Below the pieces are notes generated by a model. It saw only the letters and a list, made by a program, of their open reading frames with translations. It had not been told where the DNA came from and ran no database searches. The position numbers and the translations under genes are program-made. From Antedon mediterranea (lineage: Eukaryota > Echinodermata > Crinoidea > Comatulida > Antedonidae): DNA of 60,000 nucleotides. The stretch covers positions 16,065,001-16,125,000 of the forward strand of contig NC_092673.1 of NCBI RefSeq assembly GCF_964355755.1, written 5' to 3'. This document shows positions 39,201 through 52,485 of this stretch, piece after piece. Numbering within the stretch: position 1 is the first letter of the stretch; each line of letters begins with the position of its first letter.

Positions 39201-42200
39201 TTTAGCTTTTCATCCCTCTTGCAGTGAATAATGATACACTATTTAAAGATAAACTGGAGATCAATATACTACTGATACCCAGTAGTATATTGTTGGATTC
39301 TATGTTAATGTTGATATGAACAGTCGTGTAACTGACTGATTTCTGCATGATTTTTTTTTTACATATTAAATATTGTTACTCCTGATCTTTTCTGATGCAA
39401 AACATTTGATGGTTTGCTTCTTTCAGGATTGTATTTCATGCAATTTACATTATCAAGTAGTTTTAAAGTGGTAACCTAATAATCAAATATTATTCACTTA
39501 AATCAGATGTAGGACCTAGAGAAATAAATAACTTTGTTTTATTATTTTCAGGTGATCCCTCAAAACAGTTTACAAAATATGTCGCTGACAAAATGAGAAC
39601 AATGAAAACTGAAAACGTATGTCAACAACATTTTTTTTAAAACATTAAAATAATACAAAAGGCATTTATACTTGTATAATGTGGTTTGGAAAGTAAATGT
39701 ATTTTCTCTTTAGGTAAATATAAAGAATATTTAACTATTTATAAGTTTTGTTTTCATTATATGAGTTAGGTTGTCCAGAAATCACCTAAAGATGATGATG
39801 AGTTTGAAAATATTGAGGGCCATGATGATGATATTAATGACAACCACACCAATAGGGAAGACAACCACAGCAAAAATGATGGTCATGACAACCACAGCAA
39901 AGATGATGATCATGACAACCACAGCAAAGATGATGATCATGACAACCACAGCAAAGATGATGATCATGACAACCACAGCAAAGATGATGATCATGGCAAC
40001 CACAGCAAAGATGATGATCATGGCAACCACAGCAAAGATGATGATCATGGCAACCACAGCAAAGATGATGATCATGGCAACCACAGCAAAGATGATGATC
40101 ATGGCAACCACAGCAAACAGAGCAGTGATAATGATCATGACAAACAGAGCAGTCATGGTAATGATTATTTTTTGTAACTTTTAAAATTCTGTTTTTTTAA
40201 ACAATAGTATTGAGAATTATGTAACATTAATGATGAACCTTTTTAATGACTGTAACATAACATGTGCAATCCTGAGATTTGATCCCATTCACAATATAGT
40301 GGAGTTTATACTGTACCGTGATCGTACCATTTTACAACAATTAAATTGGAAGGTAATACTGTATCTGCTGTATTAATTAATTATTTGCAGTTATAAATTA
40401 ATTGTTGTTTTTCTAATAGAAATATTTTCAAACTTGACTAAAGAACTTTTAGACATTTTATTGTATATTTATATGATTAAATGTGAGTAAAATAATTTAA
40501 AAACTACTAATACTATACAATTTATAAAGATAATGACTAAAACAATGACAACTCAAACATTGACTAAAATGATTATGTATACAAAAACAATGATGAGAAT
40601 GATTGTTATGAGTATAATATTGTTGACAATTACAATGATGATGATGACAATGATTATGACAAAAACTACAACATTCATGATAATGAAGATGACAACTACA
40701 ACATTGATTATAATAACAAACAATAACAACAACAACAACAATGATGAATTTTTAATGACTATAATGATGATAGTGATGACAACTATGAATATAGTGGGGT
40801 TCACATGGAACTATGTCTAGAAGAAGTGGATTTAACAATTTTCTACTAAACCTTGACAAATCCCGTTCTTTGGTACAATTATGTCTAGTTAATTCAATTT
40901 CATAAAAACCTGGTATTGAAGATTTTAAATACTATTTTATGTATAAAATCATCTCTTTTTTTTATTTATCCTGTATGTTGTTTACTTTTAACTTGTGATT
41001 ACCAATTAGTCATTTGTTAAATTTTGTATACTTTTTTTATATACTTTTCAGTATAGTAAATATTGTAGGCCTACCATCTTCTCTTATATCTATTAGACCT
41101 CTGTTCCTCATCAGACATAGTTCATTTAATTTTTTAGGACATTTTACGGTAGTACACAATGAAGAATAACCATATTCTTTGCAATTTAAATGTAAAATAT
41201 GAAAATTCTTCAATTGGGTTAAAAAATTCTTTAATTTCATTGGTGCAAATGAGACTGAAGGTCACCTGCTGGGTTGTTAATTGAATTACCCTCATAAAAT
41301 AACTGGCTATCCTTGGATTTAGTTCTAAATCCAAGCAGCAATAATTGTACAGAAAAAAACCATCATCCGGACATAATTGAGCGTTCACATCCAAATTATG
41401 GCGATCATATAGATAATCTAGTTAAATTAACTAGCCATAGTTCGATGTGAACGCCACTATGAGATTACTACAATGGTGCTTTTTGCATGTGGAGTATTAC
41501 AAACAAAATCTGTTTTACCTACAGGTACTGACATTCCATTTGATACAGATCAGCAGTTAGATAAAAATGTGATCAAGGAAGTTGAAGAAAATAAGGAGGA
41601 CCCCTTGGAAGAAACATTCAACATCTGGGACCATGGAGGTCAATTAATATACCATGGTATACATCGCGTAAGTAATTTTAAGTGATGTTTTATTGGGGAG
41701 GTGTTGGGCGTTTATTCAAATAAATACCATCCTAATTGATATAATTAATACATTATTTTAGTTTAAACATCTTTTGAAACTAACTTCCGCGACACAGCGG
41801 GCCATTTTGGCCTAAGACGGAAGAAGTTTTAGACGGCTTGCAACATGGGAAGAAGTATATCCTATGGTCCTAATGAGACACAGATAGGGAAAAGTTATAC
41901 AGACCTGCCAGCTTATTAAACAACTCGGCTATTGGGATTCACTTGATTTTAAACAAAAGGTCTTATCATCAGTTCTCCTGATGTAATTTTATATTCTATT
42001 CCCCACAATATAATCCGATGCTTTATGAGGGATCTTTATTAATTTTCAGTATGTATAATTCTTATTTTGCTAGCTACTGTACCTTCACACCCGCAGTCCG
42101 AAAATAAAGAAAAAACTCAAATGGCTATCGCCACCAATGGCCAACTTAGTTACAAGATGTTGACTCACTGTGAACCCGGAACTAACTTTATCGCCGACAC

Positions 42201-45200
42201 TTAAAAATCTACCGATGAAACCCAACATTTCGTTTTAAAACCCTCCATGATATCTTCCTAAGAGAGAAATATGGAGCAATATCGTATAGGCCTGCTAAAA
42301 TGTAGAATATACCTATCGCGGTACACATGTAACAGCTAACAACTAGGGTAACCAACACAGAGTTGGTGACACACGTTTTACACTGTGTCTACCTATTCCA
42401 GAAATAAGCATAATTTATATATAGATGCAGACATTGCTGAGTTTCTACACAAAGGCTCTGCTGTAAGGAGTATTCAAATAGTTCACTACAAAAAGATGAT
42501 GTTGGCCACTTTGACTATGAGAACAATGTAGTGCTATGGAAATACAAAAATACATTACATTTTAGTGAAAAATTCTTGCTAGTACTTACTTGTCTCATCT
42601 GCCATTTCCTCTTTTAGTTCAGAATATGTATTTATATTGTTTAATCTATATAGCATAACTCTCTTTTTCCTTCCTCTTCTTTTACCAACATATCTTTTCT
42701 ATCACTATTTTCAATAGTCCTCCTTCTCTCCTTTCACATCTATACAAACTCTGTACGTGACACACATGATTTTAGTTTTCCTATTATTGATCTTTATTCC
42801 ATAATTTTTTTTTTCTGCTTCATTTATTCTATCCATTAGTATTATTATTATTCTTTTACAATTGATATTCAGTATATACAGTAAATCCTATTAATCTATA
42901 ATTTCTGTTTTTAATCTGTACTAATTATAGTCTTCTGAGGTGAGTTATTGCTTAGATATAGATTTTGGAACATTTCTACAAATATTTTGTTTATTTATTT
43001 GTACCAGAGAAGAAGTGTTTGGTAAATAGAGTAAAACAGTTTATTAATGAACTTGTATGTTCTTTAAAGAACCATTTGTCTAAATATCAGTTGTACAGTA
43101 TAATCAGTAAATTTCATGCTTTTTGCAGATGTTCATGACAGTAGAAGCACTTTACATTATAGTATTCAATCTCAGTGTGAACCTTGAGGATCGTGCTATT
43201 TTCATTGATGCAAATGGAGTAAGTATTTGTAGGCCATGTAAAGTAATAGTTTGAGGGACCTTAATAGCAATTAACCCACTGGGCTAAACTGGAAAGGTTA
43301 CCCTCTTGTTTTAAATATACATATTGTAAATATTGTGGTGGAATAAGTCTTTTCGAAAAGGAAAAAGGAAAGGATTTTGTTTCATACCTTCCAGATAAGC
43401 TTCAAATTTAATCGTGGATAAAATCATTAAATTGTATGATAGTTGTTGAATTTTTTTTTTTCAGAAAAAACGTAAACATCATTGGACCAATCTCCAGTTC
43501 ATATTATCTTACATCCAGTCAGTTTATTCTCATAGTCGTATTGGGAAAGAAAACAAAGAAAAGGGAGTTCATAAACCAACTATCCTTATTGTGGGTACAC
43601 ATAAGGGTAAGCTTAGTTGGTTTAAAAAAAAACAAAATGCTGAGGTAAATACTCAATGCTTCCATTTTTATGTTTACTGAAATTACCACAACTAAGCATA
43701 CATGTCAGATCTATAATAAGCAAATGAGTACTAGAGTAGTGCATCAATTAATTTGATTACTTAAGTCTATCGTGCGATTATTAGCAATATAGTAATCCCA
43801 GAGTCTATCATAAAGAAGTTTTTGAATATTAATTTATAAATTTGTTATTATTAGGCAAAAAAGGTATTTAAAAAGCTTCGAACTGCACTTAAAGAGAAAC
43901 TGTATGAAGAACATGTATATCACCGATATTTTGCCATCGAGAACAGTAAAGAAACTACAGATGAAAGCTTTAGTGAACTCAAAAAGGTTATTGATGAGTT
44001 TATGTCAGATTTAGAAAAGCCTGTTCCTTTGAAGTGGATGCGTTTTCGATGTGGCATACATAATCTAAGGAGAGAAAAACACTTTTCTTTGTGTCCTGTT
44101 GAAGAGGTAAGTTTAGTGTTTTGTTTTGAGAATAGAAATGTGTTTAAAATAATATCTAAGAAAGCATAAACAAAAAAACAATTATTATTAGTAAATTTTA
44201 AAAAGATATCAATCTAATGCACTGGACTTACTTGTTTAGAAACAGCAACGTTTCACGACCGATCAAGGTCGTATCATCAGGCCGAATGATGGAATTGTGG
44301 CATTTGATCAGTGCTGTTAGTAAAGGAGGAGCTGTTAGTAAAGCATCTAGATATTTTGTTGATAGCTGAATTGAAAGTACAAAATCCCTAGACGCTTCAC
44401 TAACAGTTCCTCGACTCTGTCACGGGTCACTGACCAAACGCCACAATTCCATCATTTGGCCTGATGATACGACCTTGATCGGTCGTTTAACCTCGCTGTT
44501 TTTAAACAAGTAAGTCCAGTGCATTAGATTTATATCTTTTTAAAATTGATACTACCTGGATGAATGAGAATATTCATATCCATATTATTAGTAAATATAA
44601 TAATATTGATTGGTAATATGGTCCTAACCATGTCTGAAGAATTATGAGCCAAACCTAGTAATATTACATGGAATATTCACAGCAATGTTACCATTCTAAA
44701 AGAGCAATCGTATAAACAATTGTATATCCCCCAGCTGGCCGTGTGTTCCTTCAGATCCAACATTTTCCAGTAAATTTTATCAAGTAAATGACAAAAAAAT
44801 GACAGTATTTATGCAGAACTTTTTATATGGTAATTGTAAGATTTTATGCCATAAAGGACAAAAATAATGTTATAAATGTATACCTACCTATGATTTTATA
44901 TTTTATTTAAATTTGAATAGTAATTAATATTTTTCTTTAGCTTAAAACGCTGGCAAGTGAGAATGGTATTGCAGATGAAAAACAACAATCAATCCTTCTT
45001 AACTTCCTGTATGATCTTGGTGAAATTGTTTACATGCCGGACAACAAATTATTAAAAGATAAAGCGGTGTTAGATCCAATGCAGCTGGTTGAAATTGTCA
45101 CGGCTTTTGTAACAGTCATTCCACCAGAAGATCCAGTAAGTAGGCTCATAAAAATGTTAATGCAGTGTTGCTTGGGAAAATAATAGTACATGTGAATTCC

Positions 45201-48200
45201 TATAGGCACTGTAGTATCAACAGCAATATTTATCCATGTTCTGGTGGGGTTTTTTTCAACAGAATTCCTGCATCTCTTTTCAGATTCTAAATTGTTTGAT
45301 AACTTAATAAACACAAAATCATATGTATGGCTAATTGGCGGTATTTTTTTTAGCTGCCCATATTTAGGAAGGCTTTTGATAAACTTGACAAGGGCATACT
45401 GGAAGAAGACTTGTTGCGTGAATTATGGAAAAAGCGTAAAGTTGACGAAGGAAAGAATTTTGAGTTTCTTGTAGCACTGATGATTAAATTAGGTTTCATT
45501 TGTGAAAGGAAGACAACCAACAGCCAAGATAGGGCAAGTACATCTATAGTAAGTTATCTTTTCTAACATGTTATGTTTTGCATGAAGCTAATGTGAAAAA
45601 ATGATTTTTTATAAGATACATAATTGGTGAAATTTTACATAAAATTTCTAAATATTTGTAGGGTTATGACATATTTTGGTTAAACGTCCTGCTGAAAGAT
45701 GTTTTTAACATGTACAGGAAATGATCTTCGTTTTCTTATTAAAAAAAATTTAAATGGCATTTTACAAATCAACAATTTCAGGAATCTGTTGGAAAGCGAT
45801 CATTCTTTGTGCCACTACGCCTTGCTTTCAAGACATCAAGTGAAGTAAAACCAGTGCCTGATGATTCACAATCTATCAGTATCTACTACGACTTTAAGGG
45901 ATATCTGCCAGATGTATTGTTTCCATATATGATTATTGATTTCCTCAACAAATTTCAAATGAAAGGTGTTGACCCAATACTCTTGTATAATCATGCTGAA
46001 CTTGACTTCAACCAAGATCATCATGTGAACTTATCTCTTGTCAAATTTGTGACTATGGACGATGAAAGAAAGTTCTTGTTAAAGGTACTGTATCATATAA
46101 TTTGTTGTGAATAAGTTATGATTTAATAATAAAAACTTAAATTCAGATATCAAAACATTTCTTTTCTTCCTTTTTTAGGTGACTATTAAAAGAACTCCTG
46201 CTTCTAATGAAACAAGTAATGATGAACCCTCTTCTGAAGCATGTAAAGAGGTTTGTTATTTCATATATCAATATTGAAAACTATATCATTTTTTATAGAT
46301 GTTTTTGTTGATTTGTTTTTTTGTAATTATGACATAGTTTAAAATAACTTAAATATTTAAAATCATGTTTGTGTAGTTTACTTGATGCGTAATATAATTT
46401 GTAATTTTTATTGATATACATTATTAATTGAATATTAAATAGATTATTGACAATTGATTTATAAAAACAATACATCTTTAACAAATTAATGATATAATCT
46501 TAATATTATATCAATTTAAAATACAAACAACTGAAAGTACAGTTATCAAAACTAGTTTATAAGTGATTTTTACTGAAATGTAGATTTTAAAATTTGTGCT
46601 ATATTGTTTGTGTTAATTGCATGTTGTTGGAAATTAACCTTCAATTTATATTGTTAGGTTTTGTTAACGATCCAGAAGTCATTTGAACCTTCTCAAGATG
46701 GTGGTAGAAGAGGGATTCAATATGAGAGATGCATACTTTGTGATGTATGTAGTGATACATCAGAACAGAAGCACATTCAAAATCTTGGTGATTTCCACGA
46801 CGAGAAGTTGAAATGCTCCAAAACTGGCACGTATATGAGTATGGATGTTACACGTTACAAGCGGCTATTTGAAGGTAAGAGTATCAAAACAGACAATTGT
46901 ATTTTCATTCATTTTTATTACCCCTAACTATAGTAAACAGTGTGAAACTAGAGAGTCAGTCAGAAACTACTAAACAAGATTATGATAACTTATGCTTCAA
47001 ATGTACAATAATATACAAATAATGAATGTTTATGAGTTGGATGGTGAAAATATTTCATGAGTTGAAAGATTGAATGCTCTAATTTTAACGAGGCAGAGCC
47101 GAAATACAAAACATTTATTTTATTCAATTTATTGATCGTTAATCATTGACAAATGCTAGGCCATGAAGCTAGGCCATTCAAAAAGACAGTGCTCCAAATT
47201 TGAACACGTAGTAGAACATTTATAGACGGTGCTCAGAACAAGTTGATTTTCAAACCCAATCAGCCAACAATGAATCCATTCAGCAAATAGAAAACATATT
47301 TAATTTTAAGAAAAATGTTAAATCACATTTCTGTTCAATCAAATAACTATATAAGTCAATCATAGTCTTTTAATTTAACTTGTTTTATTATATTATTGTT
47401 TTTGTTATATTTACGTGTTAAATGCAATACTTAGTAATTTTTATATTTTTTATTTTAGATCGTAAAAGGATCCCAATGGAAATAAGCTAATAAGCTTTTT
47501 GGGCTATCCTGGAAAATCTTTTATAAATGTATTATTTGTAATGTCCGTAATTTATGTTATCACTTTGTATATGTATTTTTTATGATGATTTTCCTAATAA
47601 ATTCAAATCAAATGTCGCGTTGCAAAAATTCTCAAATTGTTTCCAAAGAACTGAAAGTGCGTTAAAGCATCATTTGGAATTAGCCCTAACTAACTTGTTT
47701 ATAAAATAAATTGTTGCATTCATGACTGTGTTTGAATGTGATGTGAATTTGAGTATCTATTGAATATATTGTTATATTTTTCAGTAAATACAGATGTTGC
47801 TGGAACATCAAGTTCAAACCAAGGTATGTTATGTCTTTTATTATTATTATAATGAAGTAAGTCAATTAAGACAGAAAAGGATTTTGTGTTATAACCAATT
47901 GCATAATATATGGCCATGCTGTATGTAGCATGTTTAAATAGTACATGCTTATAAAATAAAGGAAGAGCATATCTTTTTGAAATAGACGTCATCTCATTTT
48001 GATCATTTTAAACAGTGGTAATTAAGAAGCCAAACAATTAATGATAAAATCATTACTTTCTCTTATTTTAATTATTTAAAATTATTTTAACACAAAAACA
48101 TGATATTGATAATTAAGATAATGTAATGAGTGTAAGTAGGTTTACTGTAGTTTTTTAATTAATATATTAATTATATTTACAGTAAATATAAAATTATTAT

Positions 48201-51200
48201 AGTGTTTCATTTATTTATATTCTAAAAACAATGATTATGATTTTACCAATAATTCAATAATAATTATACTATTGGCTAGAGCTATCAAACTGACGTTTTC
48301 AAGACTGATTTAGGGATTGTTCTTTTTTTTGATGACCACCAGAATCTCGCACACAAAAACAGCAGCTTCAGTTAATGCAGCTATAAACATTTTTTTATAG
48401 CAATTATATAACAAAACTGCTTATAATTATTGACTGCTTTTTCATCGTTCAGTATATTTATATCTCTCGCCTCGTGATCCAAACGGAAGCCACATGGCCG
48501 TGTGCTGAATACGTAATTGAAAAGTTTTGTTGTATTCAAACGTTGAGAGCGCTACTCCATGTTGATCACATAATGTTCATTATTCACTTGACCGTTTATT
48601 AAAATAGTATTTTTTGCAACTTTACTAAACTAGGCCTGGGCCTAAATGATAAAAGATCGGTCGGGTTGCAGAAAAATAGTTAACATGGCTGTTAAATTTT
48701 AGTGAGGGTGGGGGCTAAAACCCGTCTAAATTTAAATATAAGAGAGTGATAAATGATACATGATGATGAAACTGACTGGAAATCATTCTTATGGTTTAAC
48801 CATCACATTTAATCAATTCAATTCAAGAAACATTTATTGACCAAAAATATTATATCATAACAATGGCATATAATATATATAGTCGAGAGACTACAAAAGG
48901 CCCGATGGGCCTGTCGCTGTAGTCCCTCTTTACATTATACAAATAATAATAATACAACACCTTCTGGTACAGATACAGCTTCTGGTGCAGGTGCAGATTC
49001 AGCAGAAGCCATTCTGCAAGGTAACAACATTAAAAAAACTGGTATTATTGAAATTTAGATGTTTTGCGCCGTGGACAATTTCGAAAGAAATATATTGAAT
49101 TTTATTGAATATTGAATTTCTAAAAATATTCTTTAACACACTGTATATAGGTATATATAGGTAAAAAGCATTTTTAGCAACTTTTTTCATTTTTAACTGT
49201 TCAAAAGTAGATGGCAAAACTAGATAATTAACTTTCAAAATGACGTTAGTAGCAATATATTATTGTTTTCTTGTTTATCAGTGTTTGACTGCTGGCTATG
49301 TAGTGTTTACATTTATATCCTATGTAACTGTTACCTCTTGAAATTTTTGTGTTTTAATCCATGATACACTTTCTTCAAGGTAATTCAGTGATCATTAATT
49401 TACTGCCCAGTCCAGAAGGTATGTTGCATCATGTATTTCATTCTTTTGATTTATTTATTTGACAGTAAAAATGAAAATAATTGAAGCAGGAAAAAAAAGT
49501 TTTAAATAATATAAAACTTATTTCCATTTGGGACCCTAACAATTAGAATCTAGAAAATATAACAATTGATAAACATGGATAAAAAACTGCAAGCTCAAGA
49601 AAACAATAACATACAATATTAACAATATACACAAATTCATAAAATGTTGTTGGTACAAAGGTGAATTCCAATTTGGTTTAAATGTGTGTATGTTGGTGAT
49701 TGGTTTAATTATCCTGGGTTAATGAATTCCATGTCTTTTACATTGTAGTATAAGCTAGATTGTGCCCTGTGCTACTAACATGTGGAAACTTAATGTACAT
49801 TAGTGAAATAGATAAAACCTAAATCGAGCCAGATTTTAATCTTTGACTCCATACGCATGGCTATAGATCCTTCTGTGAGTCAATGTTTAAACAATATACT
49901 GGCAATAAATCAACTGTTTAACTACTGCTTGCAATTACAGGTTCAAGTTCAAGTTCAGAACAACATCATAGAAGGTAAATATTTTTTTGATTAACACCAC
50001 TCTCTTATTACCACACTCGGACTGGTAAAATGTAATTACAGTCTTACAGTTTTAACTATAGAGCTACAGCCACTACCGTATAACTCCTATTTAGGGGTGT
50101 TCCTTGAATATAAAAATCCCCCTTTTTGTTTTACGGGAAAAACTGTAATTTTTTTCACTAAAAAATGTGTACGCATACATAGTGAATGAGTGGCCCATCG
50201 GTTAAGACAGTGGAACCGTAAGACATAGCCATAACATCGGCAAGGGTTCCAGGCTCATTCACTTTATGGTTCAGGTGGTAGAACAATATAAACTGTAGAG
50301 TTCCAGTGTACACATCTGGCTCTTTTGCACTTTAAAGAACCTAGTACATCTTTCAAGACGAATAGGGGTTACCCCGGTGTACTAGTATACACACACACAC
50401 ACAGCAACTGTCATATACAGCCACTTATCTAGGGAGCCGCACATCCTTTAGGGACAAATGAATAAAATAGAAATAAACAAAAATACTTATTGCTGTATGC
50501 ATGTGATGGTGTTTCTGTGGGATCTCCACTTGTCCTAGTATTACCTATATTTAATGACGGAATTGAAAAAGTAAAGTCGGTCTTCCAACAAAGAAAATAT
50601 TCTCTCCAATTCAATGAATACACAACATTCATTTTTGTCTGTTTAATCCCTACTGTCTTAAAGCAGTTATGTAATCACAACAAAATTGACCACTTCAACC
50701 TTGAATTTGATGTCAAGGCAAGGTGGCTGGAAGAATGGCGGCGCTCAAATATTCAATTATTAGGTTTTGGTTGGATTATTCGTTGGTCCATCTCATAGCA
50801 CAAATTTTCTTGTTTCAGAAAAGACTGGTCATCCATTAGTGTCACTTTAAATGTTAAAATAATATCCTTTTAAAACAAAATCAATTTGAAAGTAAATTTA
50901 TCACGATGACATCAGTTCATTGCTTGGAAGATGTATTATACTTTATATGGCCTTGTTTCTTTTGAATAGTGTCGAATAAACCGTTTGTTTAGACTGACCG
51001 CATTTCTGCTAAATTTGTGCTTTTAAATAACTCTTTAAATTGGTGGTTAGTCGTTGACAAAATTACATTACCCAAAATGCAATGCAATCAAGCAGTCAAA
51101 CATATAAGGCCCTGTTTCTGCTGCCAAAGCTGCTGTTGAAAGTGAGAGGCGTAAAACTTCCTTTATTGCGACTTTTAAATATCGAACAAATAAATGAATG

Positions 51201-52451
51201 GCAATTTAAGTAAAAAGGATGAATTTTAAAATGACCACCAAAGAAGTATTGTTAGCAGAAAAGGGGTACTAAAAATACCATATTTTGAGCAGTTGCAGCA
51301 GAAACAGGCCCTAAGATTCTATATACAATAAAATATTATTTTGCATTGCAGCTAAGTAGCACAGCAATAACCAGTTAAATGGCATTCTAGCCTCCAATCA
51401 TTTAAGCCCGTTTTTCTGTCGATCGTTAAGTTGCGTTCAGTTTAAAATCGTTAACGATTAACAGGAAAAGGGGGTAAAAATCAACTTTAAAAATCATTAA
51501 AATCTGCAATAGTTAACAATTACGGTTGTTACGATCGTTAAAACTGACCAATCAAATGGTCCACAAATTACATCATTGCAGTTTGTGAAAAAAATAGGTA
51601 TGCGCTGACAATTCTTGAATTTTTACAACGCGACGATGTTTTTCACTTCATTGTACACTTTCAAGGCATGATATTTCAAAACAACAAGTGCAAGTCAAAT
51701 TAAATTATAATATTACAACAATTAAATTTAATGTGTGTCTTTAATGAAGGCGTAGATTAAGATATCAACGAAAGCATGTCCTAGGCTGGGTTGAAGCATC
51801 AAAACCCGTAACTTTTTCAATTTTCACGTGGCTGGCCTTGGTTTTGCAACACTTCACGTCCGCGTGTTCCTGCAACGCTCGGAAGAACCAAGAAACTATG
51901 AATGATCGCGTAAAATATGTGTAAATATTAGCGGTCTGGCTTGATCATCGTCATTATTATTTTATTTTCAACTTTACCGATTTTAAACTCGACGCAACTA
52001 AATGATTGACAGGAAAACAGGCTTTATGTATTTTTTACTGTTATTTTCACATTACCATTTATAAATGCCAGTTAAAAGTGGTTATTCCCATTTCTGCTGC
52101 CAAGAAATTTGGGGTAATTAATTCACACAGTTATTAATACATTTTTTTGTGTTACTGCATTCAAATGGTTCAATAACTTTTTATTTATTATTTCACACCT
52201 AAGAACATATGAAATGATTCCCATTTCAATGATTGAGAGTACAATGATGATGTGCTACTGCTGGTGAATAATGTGTGTTTAAATACCAACCAATGTGAAA
52301 GGGAACATTTTGAATGCCTTCCTTCCACATTCCATTGGAGTTCACTCCATTTAATAGAAAGTCAATCTATCATTCATTATAGTCATATACTAATTATGTG
52401 TACATCTTTATTTATAGGCTGACTAAAAAGGACATTTTCAAAGGTAATTTA

Positions 52452-52485
<34 letters not shown>

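Larger units (their letters stand above)
49541..51588. repeat. 2.05-kb segmental duplication, copy 1
   Basis: Nearly identical to 54798-56854, beginning AATTAGAATCTAGAAAATAT and ending CAGTTTGTGA. Differences are about 1% substitutions plus small indels (CA-repeat length, a 4-bp TAGT). Contains a linker exon, a SINE and a small inverted-repeat element. Confidence 0.95.

Noticed and set aside
39771-40184. Met/Thr-rich + frame and Ile/Val-rich - frame
   Set aside because: The DNHSKDDDH frame is the only one in phase with both neighbouring Roc 2 exons.
40533-40820. Asn/Asp/Tyr-rich coding exon
   Set aside because: Stops and frame changes interrupt it and no splice borders fit the gene B phases; treated as low-complexity DNA.
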